In this document: positions 47,701-58,349 of the stretch, one piece after another
Position numbering within the stretch: position 1 is the stretch's first letter
Layout: the number at the start of each line of letters is the position of its first letter
Assembly (NCBI GenBank): GCA_033980235.1
Contig: CM067075.1
Span: 15,574,844-15,638,843 of the forward strand
Source: Diadema setosum
Lineage: Eukaryota > Echinodermata > Echinoidea > Diadematoida > Diadematidae
Reading direction: 5' to 3'
DNA length: 64,000 nucleotides
The notes under the pieces: model-generated
What the model was told of the DNA's origin: nothing
The model's input: the letters and a program-made list of their open reading frames with translations, nothing else
The model's database searches: none
Made by a program: the position numbers and the translations under genes

Positions 47701-50109
47701 CAAACACTCTCATCAAGACCAAAAGCTAATTAACGATGCCTAATTTCAGACATACAGTAGACTGGTTCACCACAGTAGATGGTCTTGGAATGACACAACT
47801 ATAACAAAGTTGTTAAACTCTGCTGGGTCACGCCAGACGTAAGCTATATCCAGCATCTCCAACGTTAATTTCACGCATGGGGCAGTAACCAACGGCTACC
47901 GGAGCAGAGGCGTAAAGGCAACAGACTTCCTGTGTCGGTGTGTGATTAGTCTGGATGACGATCTCATTGCCGCACACCACCGCCAGCTAACCCGCAAAGT
48001 TATATAGTGTGCCCTCGCTTGAGAGAGCAGCGCCCAATGACCATGTGTCGTCTTCCTAATTGTACGTCTACACATGTGAGCTCAGGCCTTTGAAATTCTT
48101 TCATTCTCTCACCTTTTTTTTCCCCCTGCTACTCTCTTTCCAGTTATCTGCCATGCTGACGTGTATATCCATGCTGTTGTTAGTTACTAAGATGTAACAT
48201 TTTCCTGTAAAAAAAAAGAGAGTATCTCGTTCTGAAGGAACAAATGTATATGCCAAAAGTAAGCCACCTTACCTCGCCTCTCCATTTCCCCTTTTTTCTT
48301 TTATATTTTACTCCAATCAGTTTGGTCAAACCTGTTTCATTCTCCTTTTTATTGCAACCCCATATTATCAACATACACCTATTAGTTTAATTCAATTAGT
48401 TTGTTGTAATGAAATCAAAGTCCCTTCAAAGATGTCATTCTGATCTTGAAGAGAGATAGAAGAAGATGAAAAATGTTGAGAATGCACTAAAATAATACAG
48501 AGATTCTCATATATACAGGTAGGCAGTGAAATTGTACACTCAGCCTTAAGTTTGGAGGGACATTTAAGGTTATGAGATCTAGCAATTAAAATAACACAGC
48601 ATTTCTGGCCTTAAAGGGATACCAGTGTCCCTCTTAAAAACTCATTTCATACTCTTCCTATCATATACAAGGTAATGAACATGCTACAGTCACGCTACTT
48701 AAAGGAACTCAAGAGTGCACGAGGCATCTGTCATCTACCTAAGATCTGAAATTCTTCCTGGAACAAAAAAAAAAAAGACTGCAACCAGAACAAAGAATGC
48801 ATATTGGGAAGAGAGAAAGGAGAGGGGACTAAAGAGTAGACTGAAGAAAAATGGAGCAAATTTGGCACCCATGCTGAAGATTTTGGAAGGGTGCATTCTT
48901 ACTCTGAGTGGTTTGCAAAGATAACATCATAAATCATCAAGAAATGCAACGTAGGAGCAAAGTAATGGGGTATATCCTTATAGATATGCACATTTTGGAC
49001 AACCTACATAGTACATTGTGCTATTTAATTCATCTCTGCAGTGGTTTTTGAATCTTTGTACTAAAGTCAACATGAATATAAAGTGTATTTTCACTTCACT
49101 TTACTTATGGCAAATCACACTATCTTTGAAAAAAAAAAAAGAAGAAAGAAAAAATACCTCAATTGAAGGCACTGTAGGATTCTATCTAAAAGTCTAAAAT
49201 ATCTAAGAGAAATGTTTTGTGAATCAAGACCTTTTTTTTTTCCTTTCAACTGACATCGGATGGTAAGTGAACGAAGGTGAAGTATAGGACTCGCCCCTTG
49301 TTCTCTCAAGGACATCGGTTATGCAAATGGCATTTTGAAGGCAAGAAAGAGGAGTGAAAGAGGCCTTAGGCGATATCTTTTACACTCATCTTTATTCACT
49401 GGCCACACCATGATGTGTGACATGAATTGAGTTCTACATTTCTCTCGCTTTGAGAGAGAGAGAGAAAAAAAAAAAAACAAATGTGGGGCATCTTTAGATT
49501 CCACAGTCTCTGGCACAATCTCTGACACCGATTCAACCTCACGTCTTAAACATAACAGTTTTGACTCAACGGCAAACAAAGAGGCCAGTGGCCTATTTTC
49601 TCTTTAAGTTCTTCTCCACTCTTACTCAAAGTCCCTCCTCCATCCCCTGTTTCACCCTTTTCAGTACATGGTGGTATCTTCAAAACTTTAAACGAAATTG
49701 CGCTTAGAGCAGAGTCACCTGACAAAATGGCATACAAAGCAAGTCACTGAACAACTACATGGCATACTGTAAAAGTGGAAATTTTCACAGTGTTGAAAAT
49801 ATACACAAATCTTTTTGCTTGCCATATGTCCCAGTACCTGATGTCTTAATTTCACGAATTAAACACACGTCTCCATCTTACCTGGCCAAGTGTGAAAAAT
49901 TACTTGAGCAAACATATCCACTTTTACAGTAATATAACAACTAATCACACTAAAACCAGAGTCACATCAATCAATCGCACTTAAAGCAACTCATTGAAAA
50001 CCTAATCTTACTGTGACAAAAAAAGAAAAAAAATTAATTTTGTTCAAGAGCAGATTGGCCACTTTTGTCTGTTATCTCTGGGCCCATCGCACTGTCCATT
50101 CTTCCTCAG
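44710..50109. other. noncoding DNA with CpG-rich patches
   Basis: Pyrimidine-rich simple repeats dominate 45700-46190. CpG-rich unique patches at 45440-45580, 45900-46080, 46200-46400 and 47820-48070 could be exons or cis-regulatory modules. One segment in the third patch (46200-46249) has both splice signals but is only 49 bp. A minus-strand segment near 49630-49720 (GTCAG acceptor, GTAAGA donor) is open for about 30 codons but isolated in phase. No firm gene. Confidence 0.45.
45798..46135. repeat. (TC)n-rich pyrimidine block
   Basis: Long CT/TC runs at about 45796-45895 and 46099-46135, separated by a CpG-rich unique stretch (45900-46080). Arg-Glu/Ser-Leu frames across them are artefacts. 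Confidence 0.9.
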
Positions 50110-50217
50110 CCCTCGGAGACCGGTGCCAAGAAGAGGAGTTGGAGTAAGACGGATGATCTGATTGATAATAATATCTCCCGGACCTCAACCCCCTCCTCCT
50201 CAATCAATGACTGGTAG
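50110..50217 (+). CDS. candidate terminal exon (35 codons plus stop)
   Basis: A good acceptor, CACTGTCCATTCTTCCTCAG (AG at 50108-50109), opens CCC TCG GAG.. in phase 0 for 35 codons to TAG at 50215-50217. The peptide is hydrophilic and Ser/Thr-rich: PSETGAKKRSWSKTDDLIDN then ..ISRTSTPSSSINDW. It looks like a disordered C-terminus with phosphorylation-type sites. An internal donor, GTTGGA|GTAAGA, would instead make a 34 bp microexon. The plus-strand candidate at 54008-54160 has the same incoming phase, so the two could be alternative last exons. No family assigned. Confidence 0.36.
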   Translation, partial: PSETGAKKRSWSKTDDLIDNNISRTSTPSSSINDW

Positions 50218-50305
50218 TGGTATCAACTCGATGGCTGATTGTTATGCTATAGAGGTATGAAAGCATGCACGAAGGCTTGTCAATCTTTCCCTCCTTTTCT
50301 CTTCA

Positions 50306-50352
50306 CCCCCCCCCCCCCCCCCCGTCCAATCTCTCCCCCCCCCCCCCCCCCC
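50306..50352. repeat. twin poly(C) tracts
   Basis: About 18 C at 50306-50323 and 18 C at 50335-50352, separated by GTCCAATCTCT. The minus strand is poly(G) twice, with i-motif/G-quadruplex potential. Confidence 0.95.
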
Positions 50353-51795
50353 TTCATTTGCAAGACCGGCAGTCATCTGAAGAATTCCACGCTGGCATAA
50401 GTGCGCTTCACCTCCATCAATCTGGATCCTGAGACAGATCGAGCAGACACTTGGCTCACGTCAGGAAGCCAGGTCAAGATCAAGATGAGGCAAGAAGGAA
50501 AAGAAGAGAAGAAGAAGAAGAAGCAAAAGAAGAAGGAGACAATGGGAATTGGGGAAAAGTCAACTAACTCATGATTAAAGGGTACCACACAAACAGGTCT
50601 CTTTGGCTTACAAAAAATTGTGTGTGAGGTAAAAGATAGTTTAATCATGGTAAGAGATGATGCAACACAGAAAGCCAAAGAAGAATTCAGAAGAGAAAGT
50701 AGGATACAAAAAGGAAAGAAAAAACCTTGAATTATGTAAGAATACAGCAGGAATTCACTAAGGCCACCATGGTTGAATACAGCTATAGTGCAATGGGTCA
50801 CATTTGTGCTAAATGAATACTATTGATAGAAGTAGTTATGCTAACTAATGTTGTGTGGAAATATGTGGACTCTTAAAATGTGATACACTCACACAAAAGA
50901 AAATCAGGGTGGCCTCTTTCTCTGGCATTTTGTCATTTCAATAAAGTTGGGGAGGGTTAGGTTGAGGATGGAAAGCCATTATTTCATTGAGTAGAATTAA
51001 TTCTGCTTTCATAAAGGGCTATCTCACGTTGTCATTACGACATATTAAGAGACACATGTATGCTTTTCATTGCTCATTTTTTTCTGGGGGGGGGGCGATG
51101 TATGGAAAATCATGAGGTTACCTTTAATTACTGGATGATGAGCTTTGTACAGCACACACACACACACATATGCACACATATACGAATGAATATATATGTG
51201 TGTGAATGTGTGTGTTGGTGAAAATGAAAAGAAAAATCATACAATAGAAAGCATTGAATTACCTGTTCTATGCCTCTTGAGTATAACAACCATAACACAG
51301 TTGTTCCTAGTCCTAGCCACAGACTTTAATGTGTGTGCACTAGTTCATCATGAGCGATACAAAGGGTGACACATAGAAATTGTGTCCGTAGTTTGCCTCA
51401 GCAAACATAAAAAGTTTTGTCAATTGACAGTTCAATGGTGGCTGTGTAATGGGCTGTGTAATTACTGCGCTGGAGGATGCCCAACAGCTCTGTCTGCAGT
51501 TAGCACAAAAGTACCCTTTGATTGAAACTGTCATCATATGCAAAATAACAGGAATAAGTGATGGTTAAGTTACCAGGAGGTTACAATTAGATGAATAAAG
51601 ATGGCAAAAGTGGTGCTCACCGCACAATTTTTGATTGTGGAAAAAACCTTTATGGAATGTAATTTCACAGCCAAGCAAGCTACATTAAGGGAAACGATGC
51701 AATATACGAGCACACAGTAAGAAAGTTTGAATGGAAAAGAGGCTGTCGAGAAATTCTTTAGCCCTCTCTCTTCTTTCAAACTGACAAACAAACAC

Positions 51796-51855
<60 letters not shown>

Positions 51856-54007
51856 TCTCTCCCTCCCCTCCCCTCCCCCCCCCTTCTTTATTCCCTTGTT
51901 CTCACGCACGCGCACTTCATCCAGTCATCCCACTTCGCTCAGTTCTCCGAGGTGTGACTGATGACGAAACGGGACAGAGGTTTCGGGGGAGGTGATTTGC
52001 GACCAGCCGCTCGCACGGCGCAGTAAACAAATATTCTTCTGCTGTCAAACACAGATATTTCACAACTGCGTCTTGCGACTTCGCCAGCGGACGCGCCGGG
52101 AAGCGGGAGGAGGATGGAAAACACATCACGGTCGACAGGGAGACAGAAATGAATGCTCTTTTAAGAGACGAAAAGACGGAGAGAGAGACTAAGAGAGGAA
52201 GAGATGGATATATGTATATAATCAGAAATGTCATCAAATGCTAGTTTATCCGTACAAGCGCTACACAATGTAGGGTGAAAGGTCGTAAGGCCTGTTGAAC
52301 TACACAAACACACCATGAATATGTTGTAATGTCAGCGAGAGGTGATCACTCTTCTGCCTCCCCTGGGGTCCTGCCTCATTCATCCCATCAATTTCCCCTC
52401 CCCTTCCTCATCCCCCCTCTTCACCCTACCAACCTCCCAAGCCAAGAAAAAAGAAAAGAAAGACAGAAAAAGGAACATGAGGTATTGGCAGGGGTTATGA
52501 TAGAGAAGTATATATGACAAAGCAGGTCTTTATGTGTCTACTCACCATCACATTTATTTGACTGGAACAAACAAACAAACAAACAAACATTGGTGTACTG
52601 CCTAACTGACAGCTAAGAATGCAAACACTAGCCAGAACATTAAGGTTACTTCCCTAACTTTGAGCAACTTTGTGCCCATTTAGTAACCCTTCACGTTCTG
52701 GGGAAATTTTGCTCCACAAATCATCAAACATTTATTAATTAATCAGCACCTCTGAATTTTGCTGCATATCTCACATAGGAGGAAGACTACATGGCACTGA
52801 TTGGATTCATCTAATCTACTCAAAAATCAGAAAGAAATCTACTACATTTGCCAATCTGAATAAAAAATAAATAGAAACAATAGTCTCATGGAATAAGATG
52901 GTCTTGTAAAAAAGAAGAAAAAGAAGAAGACGAAGAAGAAATATATCACACACAGTGAGGCTGAGTAACATATACGGCGACAAGAGAAAGTTAAAGCTCT
53001 TTCAGCAAACAGAAACATGCAAAGAATAGCCACCAGTCTCTATTCATGGTAATGCTGCAGAGATAAGAGGGTTGTATAGGATGGAATTTGATACTTATTA
53101 AAGTACTTGTAAAACCAGTTATAAAGATGATGGGTACCAGAAATGATAGGTTCAGAAGTGCAGCAGCCAATGTGCTTCACTGCCTCGGACACTATTCACC
53201 TTGGCCTGATAAAAGCTGTATATGGTTTAATGAGGAATGCTGCATTACTCCTGACTCCATCATTGGGGTTTGGAGCACATTAAATCTCTTGTGTGCCACG
53301 TTCGCTTTTCCAACTTCGCCAGGTTTGCATATTTTCTTCAAACACAAAACTACATGCAAATCAATTGGTGTAAATCACAGCATGCCACACAACATTGATA
53401 GCTTCACATGCGATTCCGTTTCACACACATATAGCTTGCAGTGCGTGGTGACTGATTAGCGGCATTCCAATGACATTGATTATTATATCAAGAACAATCA
53501 AAATAATATAATAAAAAAAAAACACCAAAAAATATTGATGATAAAACAAAATTAATAATTATGATGACAGTAAAATAATGATCATAGCATGACTGATCAC
53601 AAAAGAAAAGGAAGTCATAGAAAATGAAAAGAAGTAGTGCTGGTAGTGGCAGAGATGGAGCTCTTCTAAATTAAAGCAGTAGCAATCAAAGATCTGATAA
53701 TGGTAATAATAGTAGTGGAAGAACTACTAGTAGTTGTAGTAATTGCACAGTTAGTAGTTATAATTCACGTATAATGGCAGCATCAGAAGTAGATATCGGA
53801 AGTCACTGTACTAATCATTATGCTGGTTGAGTGAAGTTGGAGGATATGGACCATACCAAATGGTACATAGGGAGTAGTCTTCTCCCTCAGACACTATTCA
53901 GAATCCTGACTGCACAATGACAGGAATAAATCGCACCTGCACAAACACTGCTGTGCTGCCGTTGAACTGTGCAGAGCCAGATGTCGCACTCAATCATATT
54001 GTTTCAG
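50353..54007. other. noncoding DNA, CpG-rich patch at 51.9-52.15 kb
   Basis: Holds (CA)n at 51798-51853. The stretch 51900-52150 is CpG-rich and unique, with several overlapping open frames on both strands but no clean splice pair. At 53160-53290 an unusual non-repetitive AT-rich block (GATAAAAGCTGTATATGG, TTTAATGAGGAATGCTGC) has the look of a conserved noncoding element. No gene called. Confidence 0.45.
51798..51853. repeat. (CA)n microsatellite
   Basis: CATACA units followed by about 20 uninterrupted CA units. Confidence 0.97.
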
Positions 54008-54160
54008 AGGTTGGGGTTGATCCGTAAAAAAACCGGAGCCAGGGTTCGTGTCGCTGCCACGAATACGTGTAACCCCCCAGGAAAGCAGAGTTCTGGCAGC
54101 ACAAACACGCCTGCTTCCCTCCACAAGCATGCCAGTCCAAACGTCGGACATCCTTTCTAA
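54008..54160 (+). CDS. candidate terminal exon (50 codons plus stop)
   Basis: Acceptor CAATCATATTGTTTCAG (AG at 54006-54007) is followed by AGG TTG GGG.. open in phase 0 for 50 codons to TAA at 54158-54160. The peptide is basic then Ser/Thr/Pro-rich: RLGLIRKKTGARVRVAATNT then ..GKQSSGSTNTPASLHKHASP... The segment is G+C-richer than its flanks. An AATAAA at 54320-54325 could serve as the poly(A) signal, 160 bp downstream. Same strand and incoming phase as 50110-50217. No domain recognised. The frame also extends upstream of the acceptor to 53969, so the splice site is not proven by a stop. Confidence 0.36.
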   Translation, partial: RLGLIRKKTGARVRVAATNTCNPPGKQSSGSTNTPASLHKHASPNVGHPF

Positions 54161-54319
54161 CTGATGTCACATCAAGGTGGAAAGGCTGACATGATTGCTT
54201 CAGTATTTCAAGGTGGTGTAAAGTGGCAAAGAATTGAAAAGTTTGGCTTAGGGTTACGGCTCAGCACAATTAGTCGGGAAAAAAATGGTGAAGATGGGAC
54301 ATTACATACACATGTGTGA

Positions 54320-54325
54320 AATAAA
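54320..54325 (+). terminator. AATAAA, possible poly(A) signal
   Basis: Canonical hexamer 160 bp after the stop of the 54008-54160 candidate. Common by chance in AT-rich DNA; meaningful only if that exon is real. Confidence 0.2.
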
Positions 54326-54600
54326 TCAGGCAGTGAAAGATGAAGAGAAAAATGTTCCCAGATTGAAGTACTACAATGAGAATTAATGTAAGGAATTTCA
54401 GTTTTAAGGGTCAAACTTTGGTATTCGGCAAAATCACGAACATGATAACTAACAAGTTCTATGGCAAACATATTTAAAAGTAACATGACAACATCACAGT
54501 GCCATTCTCCATGGACAAGACCTCGTTGATTATTGGTTTGATCAGTCTTGTATTTTGATTTCATTCTTCATTAGTTTCATCCAGAAAAGCATGACCATTG

Positions 54601-54672
<72 letters not shown>

Positions 54673-55145
54673 CTTCTTCTTCTTCTTCTTCTTCTTCTTC
54701 TTCTTCTTCTTCTTCTTCTTCTTCTTCTTCTTCTTCTTCTTCTTCTTCTTCTTCTTCTTCTTCTTCTTCTTCTTCTTCTTCTTCTTCTTCTTCTTCTTCT
54801 TCTTCTTCTTCTTCTTCTTCTTCTTCTTCTTCTTCTTCTTCTTCTTCTTCATGTATTACCACTACTGCCACTACCATGCTATCACTGCCATTGCCACTAC
54901 CACTACAACTACTACAACCACTACCACTTCTACTATCACTACCACTATCAGTACCACTACCACCACTATCACCATCACTACTTCTACTACTACCACTACC
55001 TGTACCACTACTACTACCACCACCACTGCTACTACTACCACTACCATACCAGTATAACTATGACTACCACTATCACTACCACCGTTACCACTATCACTAC
55101 CAGTATTACTACCACTTCTACTGCTACTACTACTGCTGTCACTGC
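54601..55145. repeat. (CTA)14-(TTC)69 tract with decayed CAC/TAC array
   Basis: Three blocks: (CTA)n at 54601-54643; an uninterrupted 207 bp (TTC)69 at 54644-54850; and an imperfect array of CTACCACTA-type triplets to about 55145. All bases are pyrimidine on the plus strand in the middle block. The apparent long Ser, Leu, Lys and Glu frames here are repeat artefacts, not genes. Confidence 0.99.
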
Positions 55146-55930
55146 TGGAAATTATAGCACGATAAGAAAAACATTCTCTCGGTAGGGGCCTATATTTTCA
55201 TCAAAGTTTGTTGAGGCAGACTACAGCATGGTAGTCCAGTTTTCATCATGGAAGTCATCCTTCATTTAGTCGGTACTAGTTCATATATACGCTGTTAATG
55301 ATGGATATAGGACAACATAGTACTCAGTACTTAGGCTGAGCTGTAAATCATTTACATCGTTGCCCTGAATGGCCGTGGATGTGTGACACTACATGAAGTG
55401 GTTTTTATCAAGCCACAATCCAAACTGAGAAAAAAAAAACAACATGGAGACATCTATCACGGAGTATGTCAAACTGAATTCTTGCCACTTGTCGAGTAGA
55501 TAACTGTCAATATTTGTCGACCATGAACAAATTAGCACGGGGCTTCAATCTCATGAGTGTTTGTCTTGAGGGTCATACCTTCCTATTCAATATAATCCCA
55601 AACCATGTTTGTAAAGTAATGAAACAAATTTGAATATCAGTGAATGGAGACTTTGGCGATTCAATGTGATTTCTTGTTTGTAGACTACTTGGATGTCAGG
55701 GCAAGCCACTAACCGTAATCAGCAGCAGTAAATCTTAACAGCAGTAACTTCTGATTAAACTGACCCATAAATATATCAATTGGAATCGCTCCCAAAAGAC
55801 CTTTCACCTACTTCTGGCCACCTGTGGGTTAGATTAGTATCTAGCTCTTGCTTCTTAACCCTCTGAGAGCCATACTATCAAAATGCTATTCACATGGTAT
55901 ACAGACAGCTGATCAACGGTGATGGGAGAG
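55146..55930. other. unique noncoding DNA
   Basis: No exon, repeat or RNA gene recognised between the triplet array and the foldback element. Confidence 0.5.
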
Positions 55931-56497
55931 TTAAAGGACAAGTTCACCTTCATTAACATAAGGATTGAGAGAATGTAGCAATATTAGTAGAACACATCAT
56001 TGAAAGTTTGAGGAAAATTGGACAATCCGTTCAAAAGTTATGAATTTTTGAAGTTTTTGTGCAGTCACCGCTGGATGAGAAGACTACTGCAGTGTAGGAT
56101 GTCACATGCGTACAACACTATAAGGAAAATAAAGAGAGAATTTCACAAAATTTCATCTTTTGAAAAAAGTACACATTCCCTTGACTCGTTACTGACATAT
56201 GTTATGGGTAATATTATTCCCATTGCCTTTAGAAAGAGGCAAGTCAAGAGCTCTTTTATTATGCGAAAAAAGTGAAAATATGTTGAATTTTCTTTACATT
56301 TTCTTTATACTGTCGTACTCATATGACATCACGAGCCTTAGTAGTCTCCTCATCCAGCGGTTCCAACACAAAAATCTTAAAATTTCATAACTTTTTCATC
56401 GATTGTCCAATTTTCCTCAAACTTTCATTGATGTGTTCTACTAATATTGCTGCATTCTCTCAATCCTTATGTTTACGAAGGTGAACTTGTCCTTTAA
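55931..56497. mobile_element. 567 bp near-complete palindromic (foldback) element
   Basis: Begins TTAAAGGACAAGTTCACC and ends GGTGAACTTGTCCTTTAA. The left half (to about 56190) is repeated inverted in the right half (from about 56240), strongest over the outer ~100 bp, with diverged but collinear inner parts (CCGCTGGATGAGAAGACTAC against the reverse complement at 56340-56360). TTAA or TA lies at both ends. The open frames inside are non-coding by appearance. Non-autonomous DNA transposon; superfamily unassigned. Confidence 0.9.
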
Positions 56498-57692
56498 GTA
56501 GTAGGCCTGTATACATTCAAACACGATACTAACCTTGGCATACATTGTCCGTAAGTGGTGGGACTCTAATCAACACGATTTCTGTCTAGATGTCCGTGTC
56601 CTTAAATCAACAATATTGAATGTAAAGTCACCAGTCTATTCTACTGATTACTGCATGTTTTTGTGTTTTTTTTGTCAGCACCAGATCTCTTTTCCTTCTA
56701 TTGCAGACTTGTCAAACTGAGTTTTTTGCTTCTTGATAAAGGCAGAATCACTACAGGTATATTAATAACATTGATATGTTTGACTTTTTATTTGCATGAG
56801 TATTTGCAGTCCATGAACATGAAACTGCACTGGTCCACTCTCCTTCTCAAATGAGAAAATTTCACCAACTTGTTTCAAAATTACTTCAGCTTATATTCAT
56901 ACCCTTTGAGGATTTTGCCTCATGGGAAAGTTGCTAAGAATCAAAATCTGATGAATTGTGCAGCAGATCATCATGATTCCAGCAAAGTTGGAAGTAGTAT
57001 GAGTTTGATCAAAAGTCATCCTACGGGCACACATAGATGGTATCGTTGGATATAAGAGAACCATATACCGACATACTTTACACAGAGGTCGAAGGAAATG
57101 GAAGAGATGAAGAAAACTTGAAAAAGCATGACAAAGACACACAAACACAAGATAAAAAGAGATGAGGACAAGGAAACATACATACATACATACAGACAGA
57201 CAGCAGAGAAAACGAAAGACAGACAAACTGACAGATAGAAAAAAAAGAGAAGAGAGACAGAAGGACAAAGGGAGACAGATAGACAGACATAAGGAAAAAC
57301 AGAGTGACAGAAGAAAAGAGAGAAAGAGAAACTGACAGACACGGAAAAATGAGACAGAAAGACAGACAGAAAAAAAAAGTGAGAGAGAAATAGATAGAGA
57401 GGGGGGGGGGGGATAAGGAGAAGAGGCTAGAGAAAGAGTAAAAGGAAAATACTCAGAAATCCAACAAAATACTGGCAGATTGGAGCAGCCGACTCGAGGA
57501 TCACTCAAAAATAACAATTTGCACGTCAATGCTGGGATGTGTACTTGGGGCTTCACAGTTTGCCTGGACAGATGAACAACTTTTTTTTTTTCTTCAGGTT
57601 TACAAAGATTTGGAAATACTGAGAATGTGTCAGGACCTGCACTTCTTTTTTCAAATATTTTTTATTCACTTTCATTCAAAAAAAAAATACCA
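56498..57692. other. noncoding DNA with a purine-rich block
   Basis: From 57110 to 57440 the plus strand is a degenerate GACAGA/GAGA/CATA simple-sequence block, and its Ser/Leu/Cys-rich minus-strand frames (for example 56897-57556) are artefacts. The rest is unique AT-rich DNA without exon signals. Confidence 0.55.
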
Positions 57693-57811
57693 GGGCCCTG
57701 TTTTATCAAAAGATTTAATCAATTATAAATTTCCTTACCACACAGGTTGCCATAGACGTAAGATAGAAATCAACTATATAATCAATAATAACTCTTCATG
57801 AAACAGGGCCC
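57693..57811. mobile_element. 119 bp miniature element with GGGCCCTG ends
   Basis: Left end GGGCCCTGTTTTATCAAAAG and right end CTTCATGAAACAGGGCCC are inverted over about 25 bp with a few mismatches. The interior is AT-rich with no coding capacity. The ends fit a miniature inverted-repeat element; family unknown. Confidence 0.75.
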
Positions 57812-58008
57812 AGAATCAATTCAGTTTGGCATTACTGTACAACAACACAACAATTCCTTTAACAAACATAAAAATTGAGATATAAATTTCATTTTTTTTT
57901 TCAATATAACAAGTAAAATGATGATAGTACAGCAAATTACCAGCAAAAAAAAAATGGAAGTACATTTTGTATATTATATCTAAAATAAAACCTATGCCCA
58001 TACACACT

Positions 58009-58349
58009 AAAAAATAGGAGAGCAAATATGTACCCCTAGAGGTACAGATGCTTGTCCCTATACAAGGAACCCTAGCGGCACTTATATGTACCCCATACAG
58101 GGGTACATATAAGTACCCCTACCTGGGGTACAGATATGTACCCTATGGAGTACTTATTTGTACGTTTAAGGGTACTCATTTGTATCATCATAAGTACTTA
58201 TATGTTCCCTTAAGTGGTACTTATATGTTCCTCTGTATGGGGTACATATAAGTACCCCTGTGTGGGGTACAGATGAGTACTTCTAGGGTTCCTTGTATAG
58301 GGACAAGCATATGTACCACTAGGGGTACATATTTGTACTCCTATATTTG
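58009..58349. mobile_element. 341 bp inverted-repeat element with GTAC-rich core
   Basis: Terminal inverted repeats of about 60 bp: the left arm contains CAAATATGTACCCCTAG, then GCTTGTCCCTATACAAGGAA; the right arm is its reverse complement with few changes. Between them are at least five direct or inverted copies of GGTACATATAAGTACCCC-like units, each itself nearly palindromic. The 67-codon frame inside is a by-product. Non-autonomous transposon with internal satellite-like amplification; superfamily unknown. Confidence 0.88.

Noticed and set aside
54542..55185. Long poly-Ser, poly-Leu, poly-Lys and poly-Glu open frames on both strands
   Set aside because: They are translations of the triplet repeats; a pure triplet array is open in most frames.
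56897..57556. 219-codon Ser/Leu/Cys-rich minus-strand frame
   Set aside because: Runs through a degenerate GACAGA/GAGA simple-sequence block; composition follows the repeat and there is no domain.
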